Shown here: piece after piece, positions 44,901-54,025 of the stretch
Layout of the letters: every line of letters starts with the position of its first letter
Numbering within the stretch: the first letter of the stretch is position 1
NCBI RefSeq assembly: GCF_900142605.1
Contig: NZ_FRBL01000006.1
Location: 124,001 to 188,000, forward strand
DNA from: Chitinophaga jiangningensis
GTDB lineage: Bacteria > Bacteroidota > Bacteroidia > Chitinophagales > Chitinophagaceae
DNA length: 64,000 nt
Direction of reading: 5' to 3'
Notes under the pieces: model-generated
The model's input: the letters and a program-made list of their open reading frames with translations, nothing else
Told to the model about the DNA's origin: nothing
Databases searched by the model: none
Position numbers and translations under genes: made by a program

Positions 44901-45075
44901 GCACCTGCAACGCCTGCGTGTATATGGTTCCGTACAGAACTTCTTCCTCAAAACCAAGTTTAGCGGCAATGATCCGGAAGTAACCACCTATGGCGACGTG
45001 TTCGCACAGGGGCAAACCTTCTTCGACTATCCGAAACCCACCACTTTCACCGTAGGGGTAAATGTGGCATTCTAA
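41920..45075 (+). CDS. SusC/RagA-type TonB-dependent outer-membrane transporter (pair A)
   Basis: A 1051-residue outer-membrane nutrient transporter. After the signal peptide (LFSMLFLLTGLMAFSQ) comes a carboxypeptidase-regulatory-like domain (ITGRVFDGRDNSPLPGVTVQIKGTSTGTQTGADGSY), then the TonB plug (VIVIGYGTTKRSDLTGSVASVRAAQLQERPAPSLNQALSGRVPGVQV, YVVDGV, LKDASATAIYGARGANGVILVTTKKG), then the beta barrel to a terminal aromatic residue. There is no STN domain, so it should not signal to an anti-sigma factor. It works with the SusD lipoprotein encoded 18 bp downstream to capture and import a glycan or other large nutrient. A 710-bp regulatory region precedes it. Confidence 0.95.
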   Translation: MKKNLTCLMRSALFSMLFLLTGLMAFSQTKKITGRVFDGRDNSPLPGVTVQIKGTSTGTQTGADGSYTLQAPAGATLLFTFIGYTSQEKAVGNATTLNMALTTDTKSLQDVIVIGYGTTKRSDLTGSVASVRAAQLQERPAPSLNQALSGRVPGVQVNTNSGRPGGQTKVRIRGFSSINSSNNPLYVVDGVALPVGTQTQNSNAIDFINPSDIESVEVLKDASATAIYGARGANGVILVTTKKGTATGGRVTYDGYLGKNVPGPNRVEMLNAKEYMAVEDLAWKNAEIYDPEGWAKGDYVAKNPALKRTDPRLFDKNGNPLYDTDWFEESLQHKLSQNHQVGFTGGNEDSQYGLFLGYLDDEGLLKNSYLKRYSARFTIDSKVKEWLRVGGSLSYNNQEENLVDIGTGGLNSVRMITEALPFLPVKFADGTWANNKVYPGAEGGSNPVQILNDRKYILNTQNLLGNVYAELQLAKNLTFRSVVGTNVVTRGRNEWNGRSLIDISASQKGIAISANDRETYWSFENYMTYSKRFNDKHSFTGMVGLSWQQSNFFGFNARAENFSTDYFENNSLGSGSNIPASGVGSSRNRFSFNSYFARLNYTFRDKYMVTFTGRADGSSKFGENKKFAMFPSAALAWRASEEPFLKNSRVISNLKLRTSYGLTGNSEIAPYTSLASLAASSTYAAVINGAKVQGVGTNRLSNSDLHWERTGQYDAGVEVGFLKNRLNLELDYYYRKTTDMLLDAPVPTTSGYTTIKKNIGTMSNRGVEVGINATIVDNEQFTWNSAFNISFNKNEVLSLATPADIFGVGGPNFTNQTNIIRVGEPVGSFWGLVRLGTWSQAEAAEAAKFKDYRGGKPILPGDIKYLDVNGDHAINDADRMIIGNGNPDGWGAWNNNFKYKNWELAIELQFMFGNDVLNMTHHSGEDRTGLANSFKSVLDYWTPEHQNTMIAAPRNPSAGYVTNVDTRWVEDGSFLRGKNLLLGYSFPGKTVQHLHLQRLRVYGSVQNFFLKTKFSGNDPEVTTYGDVFAQGQTFFDYPKPTTFTVGVNVAF

Positions 45076-45093
45076 ACCAGTTCTGTTATTAAA

Positions 45094-46683
45094 ATGAATA
45101 AGATTATGAAACGTAAGATATTGAACAAATCCTTGCTCCTGGTGCTTACAGGTGCACTCATGCTGGGTACTGGTACTGGATGTAAAAAGTTCCTGGAGGA
45201 GCAGGATCCGTCTAACCTGTCGCCTGACAGCTACTTCACCCTGCCTGAACATGCGGATGCTGCCGTGTTTGCAGCCTACGCACGTACACGCATCATCGCG
45301 GAAGGTGCAGGCATCTTCTCCAATAACTTCCAGATGCTGGATGCGGTTACCGGTACCGCTATTACCGGAACCGCCCAAAACTCTGACCTCAATAACCTCC
45401 TGGGCCTCGTGTACAATGGTGAAAACCTGCATGTACAACAGTGGTGGAGAGGTTTATACCGCGTTATTGCCCAGTGTAACCTCACCCTCGACAATGTGCC
45501 TAAAATTAATCCGATGGATGAGGCACAGCGTAAGCGGGTAATGGGAGAAGCCAGTTTCCTCCGTGCATGGGCTTACTTTTATGCAGTAAGGCTCTGGGGC
45601 GATGTGCCATTGGTACTGAACTCACAAACGGCCAGCTCACCTGATTTTGCTCCTGCCCGTACCAAGGCAGAGGATGTATATAACCAGATCGTGAAAGACC
45701 TGCAAACGGCTGAAGCAGCAGGCCTGCCATGGGTGGACCCTACCGGTCGCGTAAGTACCGCAGCCATTAAAACCCAGCTGGCAAAAGTATACCTGACAAT
45801 GGCGGGGAACCCGCTGGGCAAAGGCGCTACGCATTACAAACTCGCCGCGGATAAAGCCAAGGAAGTAATCGACTACGCCAACGCGCATACTGCGCAAATA
45901 GGTCTGTTCCCTTCCTATGGCCTGCTGCATGCCGTAGCTTCCAACAACAAGCTGGAGCACCTGTTTGAAGTGCAGTACCTGAGCGGGGTGGAAGAAAATC
46001 CGCTGCAATCCATCATGCTGCCCAACAACTCCCTGTCAAAGAATATTTCTGCCGATGGAAGTGGGGTGGGAAGCTCTATGCCTACCCGCTCATTCTACGA
46101 CTCATACAAGAAATTTGAGCCTAAGGATAAACGCACGGATGAGCAGCAGTTCTTCTTTACCACCTATTATGTAGATGGTAGCGGGGCTGACTTCCCGTTA
46201 GGAGCCCCATACATCTTCAAGCATTTCGATGTGGTTTGCCACGGTACCAAAGGCGTAGCCGGTACCGGTATCAGTAACCTGAACCTGCCACAGATTCGTT
46301 ATGCGGAAACCCTGCTGATTTACGCCGAAGCACAAAACAAGGCAGATGGAGCCCCTAACGCCGATGCCTATACGGCACTGAATGCCATCCGCGCAAGGGC
46401 TGGTTTGGATGCATTGTCGGGCCTGAGCTCCGCAGCATTCGAACAGGCAGTATGGCGCGAGCGCTGGCACGAATTCGCTTACGAGGGTATCATCTGGTTT
46501 GATATGGTACGACTGAAAAAAGTGTACAATGAAGATAATAACGGTTTCGATGAGTTCGAAGGTCACGTGAACAAGAATTCAGGTCAGGCGCTGCAGAAGA
46601 AGCATCTGCTTTTTCCGCTGCCTACCTCTGAAATGAAGAACAATCTGAATCTGAAACCACAGAACGAAGGTTACGGTAACTAG
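45094..46683 (+). CDS. SusD/RagB-type surface lipoprotein (pair A)
   Basis: Lid subunit that binds substrate over the SusC pore. The 529-residue protein has a lipoprotein signal (MKRKILNKSLLLVLTGALMLGTGTGC) with Cys in the lipobox. The true start may be ATG 45106 rather than 45094. The SusD N-terminal pattern KFLEEQDPSNLSPDSYF follows, then TPR-like helices (EASFLRAWAYFYAVRLWGDVPLVL), then the C-terminal QIRYAETLLIYAEAQNKADG and RERWHEFAYEGIIWFDMVRLK. It is co-transcribed with SusC pair A and converges on the ECF sigma gene. Confidence 0.95.
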   Translation: MNKIMKRKILNKSLLLVLTGALMLGTGTGCKKFLEEQDPSNLSPDSYFTLPEHADAAVFAAYARTRIIAEGAGIFSNNFQMLDAVTGTAITGTAQNSDLNNLLGLVYNGENLHVQQWWRGLYRVIAQCNLTLDNVPKINPMDEAQRKRVMGEASFLRAWAYFYAVRLWGDVPLVLNSQTASSPDFAPARTKAEDVYNQIVKDLQTAEAAGLPWVDPTGRVSTAAIKTQLAKVYLTMAGNPLGKGATHYKLAADKAKEVIDYANAHTAQIGLFPSYGLLHAVASNNKLEHLFEVQYLSGVEENPLQSIMLPNNSLSKNISADGSGVGSSMPTRSFYDSYKKFEPKDKRTDEQQFFFTTYYVDGSGADFPLGAPYIFKHFDVVCHGTKGVAGTGISNLNLPQIRYAETLLIYAEAQNKADGAPNADAYTALNAIRARAGLDALSGLSSAAFEQAVWRERWHEFAYEGIIWFDMVRLKKVYNEDNNGFDEFEGHVNKNSGQALQKKHLLFPLPTSEMKNNLNLKPQNEGYGN

Positions 46684-46700
46684 CAGGTTACTGGTTTAAG

Positions 46701-46743
46701 GCAGTGTCTTCTCGTGGCATAGCGCGGGAAGCACTGCTTTTTT
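46701..46743. terminator. Terminator between susD pair A and ECF sigma
   Basis: GCAGTG (46701-46706) pairs with CACTGC (46732-46737), extended by CTTC/GAAG, and followed by a T-run. The sigma factor stop codon is at the right edge. Confidence 0.6.
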
Positions 46744-47314
46744 ATTTGTACAGGTCTTCCTTTTCCAGGGTAAACTTCACCGCTGCAGTGAGGCGTTTGA
46801 TGGCAATAGACAGCTGGTTTTCCACCGTTTTTACAGAAACATTCAGGATTTGCGCCACTTCCTTGTACTTCAGCCCATGCTGTTTGATCATCAGGTAAAT
46901 AGCTTTGCACTTGGGCGGGAGTTGCTGAATGGTCGACTCCATTTTCCGGACCATCTCAGAAGTGATCATTAGCTCCTCAGGATTGCTGTCGAACGTAATT
47001 TGGATGTGATCCTCAGGGTTGAGGTCAACGGCCTTAAATTGGGCTTGTTTTCGCTTGTAATCGACCGATTTGTTGCGTGCCACTACGAACAGGTATACCT
47101 CCGGGTTTTTAATATCTCCCAAAGACCCCCTTTTTTGCCAGCAATGCATAAAAACGTCGTTGGCAATTTCCTCCGCAACTTCTCTTGATCGCGTGAGGGA
47201 ATACGCATAGCGTAACAGGCGCACAAAACACTGATTATAGAAAAGCTTGAAAGCCTCCTCATCATTGTTCGCCGTCATATCAGTAAAAAGCTGATTAATG
47301 TTACACTGTTCCAT
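46742..47314 (-). CDS. ECF-type RNA polymerase sigma factor
   Basis: A 190-residue sigma-70 family ECF factor. Region 2 (about 20-95) has LFYNQCFVRLLRYAYSLTRSREVAEEIANDVFMHCWQKRG, followed by YLFVVARNKSVDYKRKQ. Region 4 (about 125-180) has QLPPKCKAIYLMIKQHGLKYKEVAQILNVSVKTVENQLSIAIKRL. It is divergent from the FecR gene across a 158-bp gap, and FecR would hold it inactive until the STN-type SusC of pair B signals. Its likely targets are the pair B genes. Confidence 0.94.
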   Translation of the reverse strand: MEQCNINQLFTDMTANNDEEAFKLFYNQCFVRLLRYAYSLTRSREVAEEIANDVFMHCWQKRGSLGDIKNPEVYLFVVARNKSVDYKRKQAQFKAVDLNPEDHIQITFDSNPEELMITSEMVRKMESTIQQLPPKCKAIYLMIKQHGLKYKEVAQILNVSVKTVENQLSIAIKRLTAAVKFTLEKEDLYK

Positions 47315-47472
47315 CCCTGTTGACTGCTAGATATTGGTTGCAATTTATATAACGCAGATTAAGCTAAAGTTAACAAAATATTCCGGCTGCATACACGTAA
47401 AAAAAATTTCTGCACCCTTTGGGGGTTTTTCCAGGTTATGCCGACCTACCTGTATAACGATCAGCAGAATTA
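47315..47472. promoter_or_regulatory. Divergent ECF sigma/FecR intergenic region
   Basis: 158 bp with no gene. It holds a block CACCCTTTGGGGGTTTTTCC (47412-47431) in which CCC and GGG flank TTTG. This GC-rich island stands out and lies about 41 bp from the FecR start, where an ECF-dependent promoter would be expected. Confidence 0.4.
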
Positions 47473-48537
47473 ATGAGTGAACAAAGCCGTATTTATGCAC
47501 TAATGGCCAGAAAAGCAGCAGGGGAGGCCTCTGCTGACGAACTGGAAGAACTGGAGCAACTGCTGCTGGAAAACCCGGAATTACAATATGCCTTCAATAT
47601 TGTAGTGGATATCCGCGACGTGCACGAAACCAACAACTTCACAGATGAAGAAGCCGCAGCACTGAAAACCAAAGGACTGGAACAACTTGCCGGCTGGCTT
47701 CAGCAGGAGCCGGACCCGGTAAAACGCCAGCGCCTCACCTGGAAAGTATTTGCCGCCATCGCAGCCAGCGCGGGACTGCTGATAGGCACCTTCTTCTACT
47801 GGCCTAAGTCAGGCCCCGCCACCTTCGCCAACCAGGTGGTGACCCGCAACGGCTCCAAATCAACCATGGTATTGCCCGATGGCAGCACCGTTGCACTCAA
47901 CGCCTGCAGCCAGCTGCAATACGATGCGGATAAATTCCTGAAAGGTAACAGAGAGGTAACACTCACCGGCGAAGCCTACTTCGATATCCGCCACGATCCT
48001 GCACACCCTTTCATCGTTCACTCAGGAAAAGTAAACATCAAAGTATTAGGTACCTCCTTTAACGTGAAAGCATATCCGGAGGATAAACAGATAGCAACCA
48101 CCCTGATCAGCGGAAAAGTAGCGGTCTCCTTTAAAACTACCAGTGAAGAGGAGATTATATTGCTGCCCGCCCAGCGACTCGTTATCAGTAAAGTGCCGGC
48201 GCCGGAAACACATAAAGGGATGAACCAGGCAGCCCTCGCCAACTATTCCGTGGCGCCTGTACGCAACACCAACACAATATTGACAGAAGAGGCTACACCA
48301 ACGGCCTGGATGAGCGACCGCTTCGAATTCGACAGCATCACCCTGGGTGAATTATCGCACGACCTCGAACGCTGGTATAACGTCCATATCATCTTCAAAA
48401 ACGAAAAATACAAACAGGAATTATTTACAGGTGTGTTTAAAAAGCAGCAGCTGGAAGAAGTGCTGAGCGCCCTGCAGGTTACACTAGGCTTTACTTACGA
48501 GATTGATAAAGACAAAAAAACAGTTATCATCCGGTAA
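47473..48537 (+). CDS. FecR-family anti-sigma factor
   Basis: A 354-residue inner-membrane anti-sigma factor. The cytoplasmic N-terminus (about 1-85) carries the sigma-binding helical domain, followed by one transmembrane helix (about 91-110, KVFAAIAASAGLLIGTFFYW). The periplasmic FecR domain (about 125-230) includes NGSKSTMVLPDGSTVALNACSQLQYD, GNREVTLTGEAYFDIRHDPAHPFIVHSG and VKVLGTSFNVKAYPED-like text, and a DUF4974-type C-terminal domain comes last (SDRFEFDSITLGELSHDLERWYNVHIIF). It would transmit a signal from the STN domain of SusC pair B to the ECF sigma factor encoded on the opposite strand. Confidence 0.94.
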   Translation: MSEQSRIYALMARKAAGEASADELEELEQLLLENPELQYAFNIVVDIRDVHETNNFTDEEAAALKTKGLEQLAGWLQQEPDPVKRQRLTWKVFAAIAASAGLLIGTFFYWPKSGPATFANQVVTRNGSKSTMVLPDGSTVALNACSQLQYDADKFLKGNREVTLTGEAYFDIRHDPAHPFIVHSGKVNIKVLGTSFNVKAYPEDKQIATTLISGKVAVSFKTTSEEEIILLPAQRLVISKVPAPETHKGMNQAALANYSVAPVRNTNTILTEEATPTAWMSDRFEFDSITLGELSHDLERWYNVHIIFKNEKYKQELFTGVFKKQQLEEVLSALQVTLGFTYEIDKDKKTVIIR

Positions 48538-48696
48538 CCACATAAATCCATCATCTATGGAATAGTACACAATCATCATATTTCCAGACATGAAAAAAGG
48601 GAAATGCGGCAACATTCCCCTTAACAAAGGCTAAACAAGCAAACCGATCAGCGAGATCCGGTAATGGCCTATTATTTAACCTAATGAAACAAAATT

Positions 48697-51600
48697 ATGA
48701 AAAAAAACTATTGGTGGCCTTCGCATATTCCCGATGGGAGTATGAGGAAACTCATTATGCGTATGAAATTGACTTCCGTATTGCTATGCGCCGGTTTTTT
48801 ACAGTTGAGCGCCCACGGTTTCTCCCAGGAGAAAATAAGTGTGGATTTCAACAATGTACACATCAGTAAATTACTCAGCCTCATAGGTAAGAAAAGCGAT
48901 TATACCTTTCTGTATAAAACCGGTGCACTCCCTGATGTGCGGGTAAGCCTGCGGATGGAAAATGCGGCAGTTACCGCCATCCTGGACAAAGCATTCAGTG
49001 GCACCAACCTCAACTACCGCGTAATGCCCAATAACCTCGTGGTGATTGTAAAAGGCAGTGAAGTGGTGAAAACCGTACCTGTAAAAGGTATTGTAAAAGA
49101 TAAAGAGGGTACCCCTCTCATTGGCGTTACCGTAAAGGTACAAGGCACCTCACAGGGTGTTACCACTAACGTAAAAGGGGAATACGAACTGGAAGTACCT
49201 GAAAATGCAGTGCTGGAATTCAGCTATATCGGCTATGAATCCCGGCAGATGCCCATCAAAGGAGTGCAAAGTTTCAACGTTACCCTCACCGCCAATTCCA
49301 GCGGCCTCAACGAAGTAGTGGTAGTTGGTTACGGCACCCAGAAAAGGGTGAACCTCAGCGGCGCCGTGGATAACATCTCCGGCAAAGCACTGGAAAGCCG
49401 CCCTATCACCAACGTAGGTACGGGTCTGCAGGGATTGATTCCCAACCTCAACATCGGTATCAACAACGGCCGCTCCTCTTCCGCACCTTCGTTTAACCTC
49501 AGGGGTTATACCTCTCTTTCCGGTGGTGAACCATTCATCCTCGTGGATAACATCCCTTTCAGTGCTGATGAAGTATCACGCCTGAACCCTGCTGACATTG
49601 AAAGCGTGACGGTTTTGAAAGATGCTGCCTCCGCCGCCATCTACGGTGCCCGCGCTGCCTTCGGAGTGGTGCTGATCACCACCAAATCCGCTATGGATGG
49701 CAGATTGACGGTTTCTGCCAATACTAACTATGCCGTGCGTACGCTCGGTAAAGTACCGGATGTGGTAACAGATCCGCTCACCACCATGCAAATGAAGCAC
49801 GACGCTGCCACACCGCTCTATAACCTCTACCCGGATGCAGTGCGCGAATATGCCGCCAAACGCTCCAAAGATCCATCACTGCCGGCAGTGATCACGGACC
49901 CTACTAACCCTAACGCCTATGCGTATTATGGTACTACCGACTGGTTACATGAAGTATATAATAAATCTGCACCTGCCTTTACCGGCAACTTCAGCGTGGC
50001 AAGAGGGGATGAAAAACTGAATTACTACCTCTCCGGAGAGTATTATCAGCAAGACGGTATGCTCCGCTACAACCCGGATGTATACAAGCGTTACAACCTC
50101 CGTGGTAAAGCTACCTATACCTTTAACGACCGTATTAAATTAGGTACCAACACCACCTACACCACTTCTTCCTACGATGCGCCAAGCACGGCAATGGATT
50201 ACCTGTTTTTCCATAATGCCAACCGTACACCTTCGCTGTCAGTGCCACGTAACCCGGATGGTACCTGGACTTCCGACGGTGCAGCCCTCCTGGGACGCCT
50301 GCAAAGCGGCGGACGCAATACCAATAACATGAACGAATTCCTCGCCAGCTTCAATGGCGAACTCGGCATCATCAAAGGTATCTGGAAGCTGAAAGGAGAA
50401 GCTACTTTCCGCCGTACCAACACCACCGGTAAATCGTTCGTACTGCCGGTAGCATACCGCACCGGCCCTAACCAGCCATTGCAGTATACGGATGGAAATC
50501 AGTCCAGCGCCGCGTTTAACAGCTTCGGTATGAAGTATACCGTGTATAACCTCTATTCCGATTTCAGCAAGAAATTCGGTAAACATGAGCTATCCGCACT
50601 CGTAGGCTTTAACCAGGAATACTTCCAGGGAGATGGATTTACCGGCAGCCGCAATGGCCTGATCAGTACCCTGTACCCCACCGTGCAGCTGGCCACCGGT
50701 ACGCCTAAAATCGGTGAAAACTTTGAAGACTGGGCAGTACGCGGCGTATTCTACCGCCTCGCCTATAACTACAACGATAAATACCTGCTGGAAGTAAACG
50801 GCCGCCGCGATGGCTCCTCCCGCTTCCCAATGAATAACCGCTGGGGTACTTTCCCATCTGCCTCGGCAGCATGGGTAGTGTCCAACGAAAATTTTGTGAA
50901 GCCCCTGGCTACCACCATCGGCATGGACTTCCTGAAACTCCGCGGTTCTTACGGCTCCCTGGGCGATCAAACCTTTAACTCCTACGGCTACTTCGAAACC
51001 ATGAACGCCGGTACGCTTAATACTATCCTGGATGGTAACCAGCCGGTAGCAGTTTTTATGCCAAACCCGGTAACGGCAGATTATACCTGGCAAAATGTTC
51101 GTTCTGTGAACATGGGTGTGGATATGGCTTTCCTCAAAGAGCGCCTCTATGTAAGCTTTGATCACTATACACGTTTCACCGAAGGGATGTTTGTAAAAGG
51201 TAAAACCCTGCCAGGCGTATACGGTGCGGAATCTCCGAAAACCAATGCGGCCGACCTGAAAACGCGCGGTGGTGAACTGTCTATCATGTGGCGTGATCAT
51301 ATTGCCATCGGAAAAGATAACCTCTCCTATAGTGTTAAAATAGCGGTAGCCAACAGTAAAACCTACATCACCAAATATGACAACCCGGTAGGAAACCTCA
51401 GCGATTACTACGTAGGACAACGCTTAGGCGAGATCTGGGGACTGGAAACAGAAGGATTTTTCCAGAGTGAAGATGAAATCAAAACCCATGCGGACCAGTC
51501 AAAAGTAGGCTCGGACGACCAGGGCTACAAATGGTACGTAGGTGACCTCAAATTCAGGGACCTGAACAATGATGGTGAAATCAGCTACGGAAAAAATACC

Positions 51601-52131
51601 GTAAGCGACCATGGCGATAAACGGATCATCGGTAACAACCTGCCGCAGCTGCCCTACAGCATTGATTTAAACAGCAGCTTCAAAGGATGGGACTTCAGGG
51701 CTTTCTTCCAGGGTATAGGCAAGCGTGACTGGTATCCGGGCGCCGGCAACCACTACTTCTGGGGCATTTATGCACAGCCATGGGCCAACGTGCAGGTGCA
51801 GAATATGGACCACTGGACACCGGAAAATCCGAACGGCTACTTCCCACGTGTAAAATCCTACATCGCAGAAGACGCTACAGAACTGGGTGCGCCACAAACC
51901 CGCTACCTGCAGAATGCAGCTTACCTGCGCCTCAAAAACGTGACGCTGGGTTATACTTTGCCTAAGTCCGTAACAGAGCGCCTGAAGATCGCACGCCTGC
52001 GCTTCTACCTCTCCGCAGAAAACATCTTTACAGTTTCCCACCTGAAAGCTGATATAGATCCGGAAGGCCTGGACGGTACCGTGTATCCTTTCCAGAAAAC
52101 CTATTCTGTTGGTTTAAACCTGAATTTCTAA
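48697..52131 (+). CDS. SusC/RagA-type TonB-dependent transducer with STN domain (pair B)
   Basis: A 1144-residue outer-membrane transporter and signal transducer. The N-terminal signal (MKLTSVLLCAGFLQLSAHGFSQ) is followed by an STN (secretin/TonB N-terminal) domain at about residues 50-115. A carboxypeptidase-regulatory domain (GIVKDKEGTPLIGVTVKVQGTSQGVTTN), the plug (VVVVGYGTQKRVNLSGAVDNISGKAL) and the beta barrel follow. The STN domain is the part expected to contact FecR, encoded 159 bp upstream on the same strand. An alternative start at Met16 (MRKLIMRMKL) is possible. It is paired with the SusD gene 1 bp downstream. Confidence 0.95.
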   Translation: MKKNYWWPSHIPDGSMRKLIMRMKLTSVLLCAGFLQLSAHGFSQEKISVDFNNVHISKLLSLIGKKSDYTFLYKTGALPDVRVSLRMENAAVTAILDKAFSGTNLNYRVMPNNLVVIVKGSEVVKTVPVKGIVKDKEGTPLIGVTVKVQGTSQGVTTNVKGEYELEVPENAVLEFSYIGYESRQMPIKGVQSFNVTLTANSSGLNEVVVVGYGTQKRVNLSGAVDNISGKALESRPITNVGTGLQGLIPNLNIGINNGRSSSAPSFNLRGYTSLSGGEPFILVDNIPFSADEVSRLNPADIESVTVLKDAASAAIYGARAAFGVVLITTKSAMDGRLTVSANTNYAVRTLGKVPDVVTDPLTTMQMKHDAATPLYNLYPDAVREYAAKRSKDPSLPAVITDPTNPNAYAYYGTTDWLHEVYNKSAPAFTGNFSVARGDEKLNYYLSGEYYQQDGMLRYNPDVYKRYNLRGKATYTFNDRIKLGTNTTYTTSSYDAPSTAMDYLFFHNANRTPSLSVPRNPDGTWTSDGAALLGRLQSGGRNTNNMNEFLASFNGELGIIKGIWKLKGEATFRRTNTTGKSFVLPVAYRTGPNQPLQYTDGNQSSAAFNSFGMKYTVYNLYSDFSKKFGKHELSALVGFNQEYFQGDGFTGSRNGLISTLYPTVQLATGTPKIGENFEDWAVRGVFYRLAYNYNDKYLLEVNGRRDGSSRFPMNNRWGTFPSASAAWVVSNENFVKPLATTIGMDFLKLRGSYGSLGDQTFNSYGYFETMNAGTLNTILDGNQPVAVFMPNPVTADYTWQNVRSVNMGVDMAFLKERLYVSFDHYTRFTEGMFVKGKTLPGVYGAESPKTNAADLKTRGGELSIMWRDHIAIGKDNLSYSVKIAVANSKTYITKYDNPVGNLSDYYVGQRLGEIWGLETEGFFQSEDEIKTHADQSKVGSDDQGYKWYVGDLKFRDLNNDGEISYGKNTVSDHGDKRIIGNNLPQLPYSIDLNSSFKGWDFRAFFQGIGKRDWYPGAGNHYFWGIYAQPWANVQVQNMDHWTPENPNGYFPRVKSYIAEDATELGAPQTRYLQNAAYLRLKNVTLGYTLPKSVTERLKIARLRFYLSAENIFTVSHLKADIDPEGLDGTVYPFQKTYSVGLNLNF

Positions 52132-52132
52132 A

Positions 52133-53947
52133 ATGCGCAACATGAAAAAAACTACTTCCTATATACTTTTGCTCGCAGCGGGCTTCTGGACAGCCTCCTG
52201 CAATAAAGAGTTCCTGCAGAAAAATCCGCAGACCTCGATTGTTCCGGATGCTTATTTCGGATCGCCTAAAGACCTGGAAACTTACTCCAACTCATTTTAT
52301 GCGGCAGCCACCTACGCTACTGACGATATCAACAGCGATAACATTTCCTACTACAGTCAGGCCGGAGAACTGGACCTGATGATGGAAGGCGGCCTCAATG
52401 CTACTACAGTAGGCAATACCGGCTGGAACGACTGGGGACGCCTGCGTTCCTACAACTACCTGCTGGATAATGCGCACAAAGCCACCGGTGATACGGCGCT
52501 GATCCATCATTATATCGGTATCACGCGCTTCTTTCGGGCAAAATTCTATTTTGATAAACTGGCCCGTTATTCGGATGTACCCTGGTACTCGCACGTACTG
52601 TCCAATATCGACTCCGCATTATATGCACCACGTAGCCCGCGTACGCTCATCGCAGATTCCATTATGGCCGATCTCCGGTACGCGATCACCTATATCAAAC
52701 CGGATGAAGGCAACAGAACCCGTATCAGTAAATGGACGGCGCTGGCGCTGATGAGTCGCTTTGGCCTGTTTGAAGGTACCTTCCGTAAATATCATCCGGA
52801 GCTGAAGTTGCAGGAAACGGCAACTCCTTTCCTGGAGGCAGCGGTAACGGCTTCGCAGGAGCTGATCAACAGCGGCAGGTTCCAGGTGTATAACACCGGT
52901 AAAGGTGCATTGGACTATCGCGCACTGTTTGTGAGCAGCACGCTGGCTTCCAACCGGGAAATGATTCAGTGGTTTGAATGTCAGCAGGCGCTGAAAGTGG
53001 GTAACAACACGCATGCAGTGCTGGGCTGGACATGGTCCATCAGCAATAGTCTGGTTGAAACTTACCTCATGAAAGACGGCACACCGTTTACCAGTCAACC
53101 TGATTATAACAAAAAAGGTTTCGTGGAAGTATTCGCTAACCGCGATCCGCGACTGGCTGAAACAGTGGCATATCCCGGATTTTCCACTACCAACGACGAT
53201 AAGTATTACATCCCTAAACCTAACCTCGGCGGCTTTGATCAGCTGAAATTTTATCCGCGTGATCCTGCACAGCGCCAGGGCTGGGATGCTAATTACACCA
53301 GCTTACCCCTATACCGCTATGCTGAGGTGCTGTTGAATTATGCAGAAGCAAAGGCCGAGCTGGGCTCACTCACGCAGGATGACCTTACCAACAGCGTCAA
53401 TAAACTGCGTGCACGTGTACAGATGCCTGATCTGCTGATGGCCAACGCTAATGCCAATCCGGATCCCGTGCAGGCGGCGGCATACAGCAATGTGAGTGGT
53501 GGGAATAAAGGTGTGCTGCTGGAAATCAGGAGGGAGCGCCGGGTGGAAATGGCTTGTGAAGGTCTTCGCCTTAACGATCTGAATCGCTGGGCGGCAGCGG
53601 CAGGCATGGAGCAGGCGCAGCAGGGCATGTATGTGCCAGCGTTGGGTCCTATGGATATTACGGGAGATGGTATTGCCGACATCGCCATACTGGCCACACC
53701 AAACGACACGGCTTCCCTGGCAGGTTTACCGCCGGCGGTAAAGCAGTCCATCAGTCGCTATGCGCTGAAAGATGTGAACGGTAAAGAGAATAACTTCTAT
53801 CTGGATAACAATACTTCCGGTCATATTTCGTTTACCCGTTACCGTGATAACAAGCGAAAATTTGTGGCGCCGCAATATTATTATCGCCCGATTTCATTTA
53901 GTGAAGTGGTACTGAATCCGAATCTGACACAGATTCAGGGTTGGTAA
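52133..53947 (+). CDS. SusD/RagB-type surface lipoprotein (pair B)
   Basis: A 604-residue substrate-binding partner of SusC pair B. The lipoprotein signal is MKKTTSYILLLAAGFWTASC (lipobox TASC); the start may be ATG 52142 rather than 52133. SusD features include KEFLQKNPQTSIVPDAYFGSPKDLETYSNSFY near the N-terminus, RFFRAKFYFDKLARYSDVPWYSHVL, RYAEVLLNYAEAKAELGSL and RRERRVEMACEGLRLNDLNRW. It starts 1 bp after the SusC stop, so the pair is translationally coupled. A terminator follows at 53966-54002. Confidence 0.95.
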   Translation: MRNMKKTTSYILLLAAGFWTASCNKEFLQKNPQTSIVPDAYFGSPKDLETYSNSFYAAATYATDDINSDNISYYSQAGELDLMMEGGLNATTVGNTGWNDWGRLRSYNYLLDNAHKATGDTALIHHYIGITRFFRAKFYFDKLARYSDVPWYSHVLSNIDSALYAPRSPRTLIADSIMADLRYAITYIKPDEGNRTRISKWTALALMSRFGLFEGTFRKYHPELKLQETATPFLEAAVTASQELINSGRFQVYNTGKGALDYRALFVSSTLASNREMIQWFECQQALKVGNNTHAVLGWTWSISNSLVETYLMKDGTPFTSQPDYNKKGFVEVFANRDPRLAETVAYPGFSTTNDDKYYIPKPNLGGFDQLKFYPRDPAQRQGWDANYTSLPLYRYAEVLLNYAEAKAELGSLTQDDLTNSVNKLRARVQMPDLLMANANANPDPVQAAAYSNVSGGNKGVLLEIRRERRVEMACEGLRLNDLNRWAAAAGMEQAQQGMYVPALGPMDITGDGIADIAILATPNDTASLAGLPPAVKQSISRYALKDVNGKENNFYLDNNTSGHISFTRYRDNKRKFVAPQYYYRPISFSEVVLNPNLTQIQGW

Positions 53948-53965
53948 AATTATTATGCTTAAACC

Positions 53966-54002
53966 AGCGTTATTCCAGGCTACTCTGGAATAACGCTTTT
54001 TT
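53966..54002 (+). terminator. Terminator of SusC/SusD pair B
   Basis: AGCGTTATTCCA (53966-53977) pairs with 53986-53997, then a T-run. It probably separates pair B from the phosphoesterase gene. Confidence 0.8.
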
Positions 54003-54025
54003 CTTAGTACAACAGCGGTAGTTAA

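Noticed and set aside
44311..45438. 375-codon open frame on the minus strand
   Set aside because: It lies wholly antisense to SusC pair A and the start of SusD, which are certain genes. Its composition (His-, Val- and Gly-rich) is typical of a shadow frame.
50590..51420. 276-codon minus-strand frame opposite SusC pair B
   Set aside because: Shadow of the barrel region of a clear TonB-dependent transporter.
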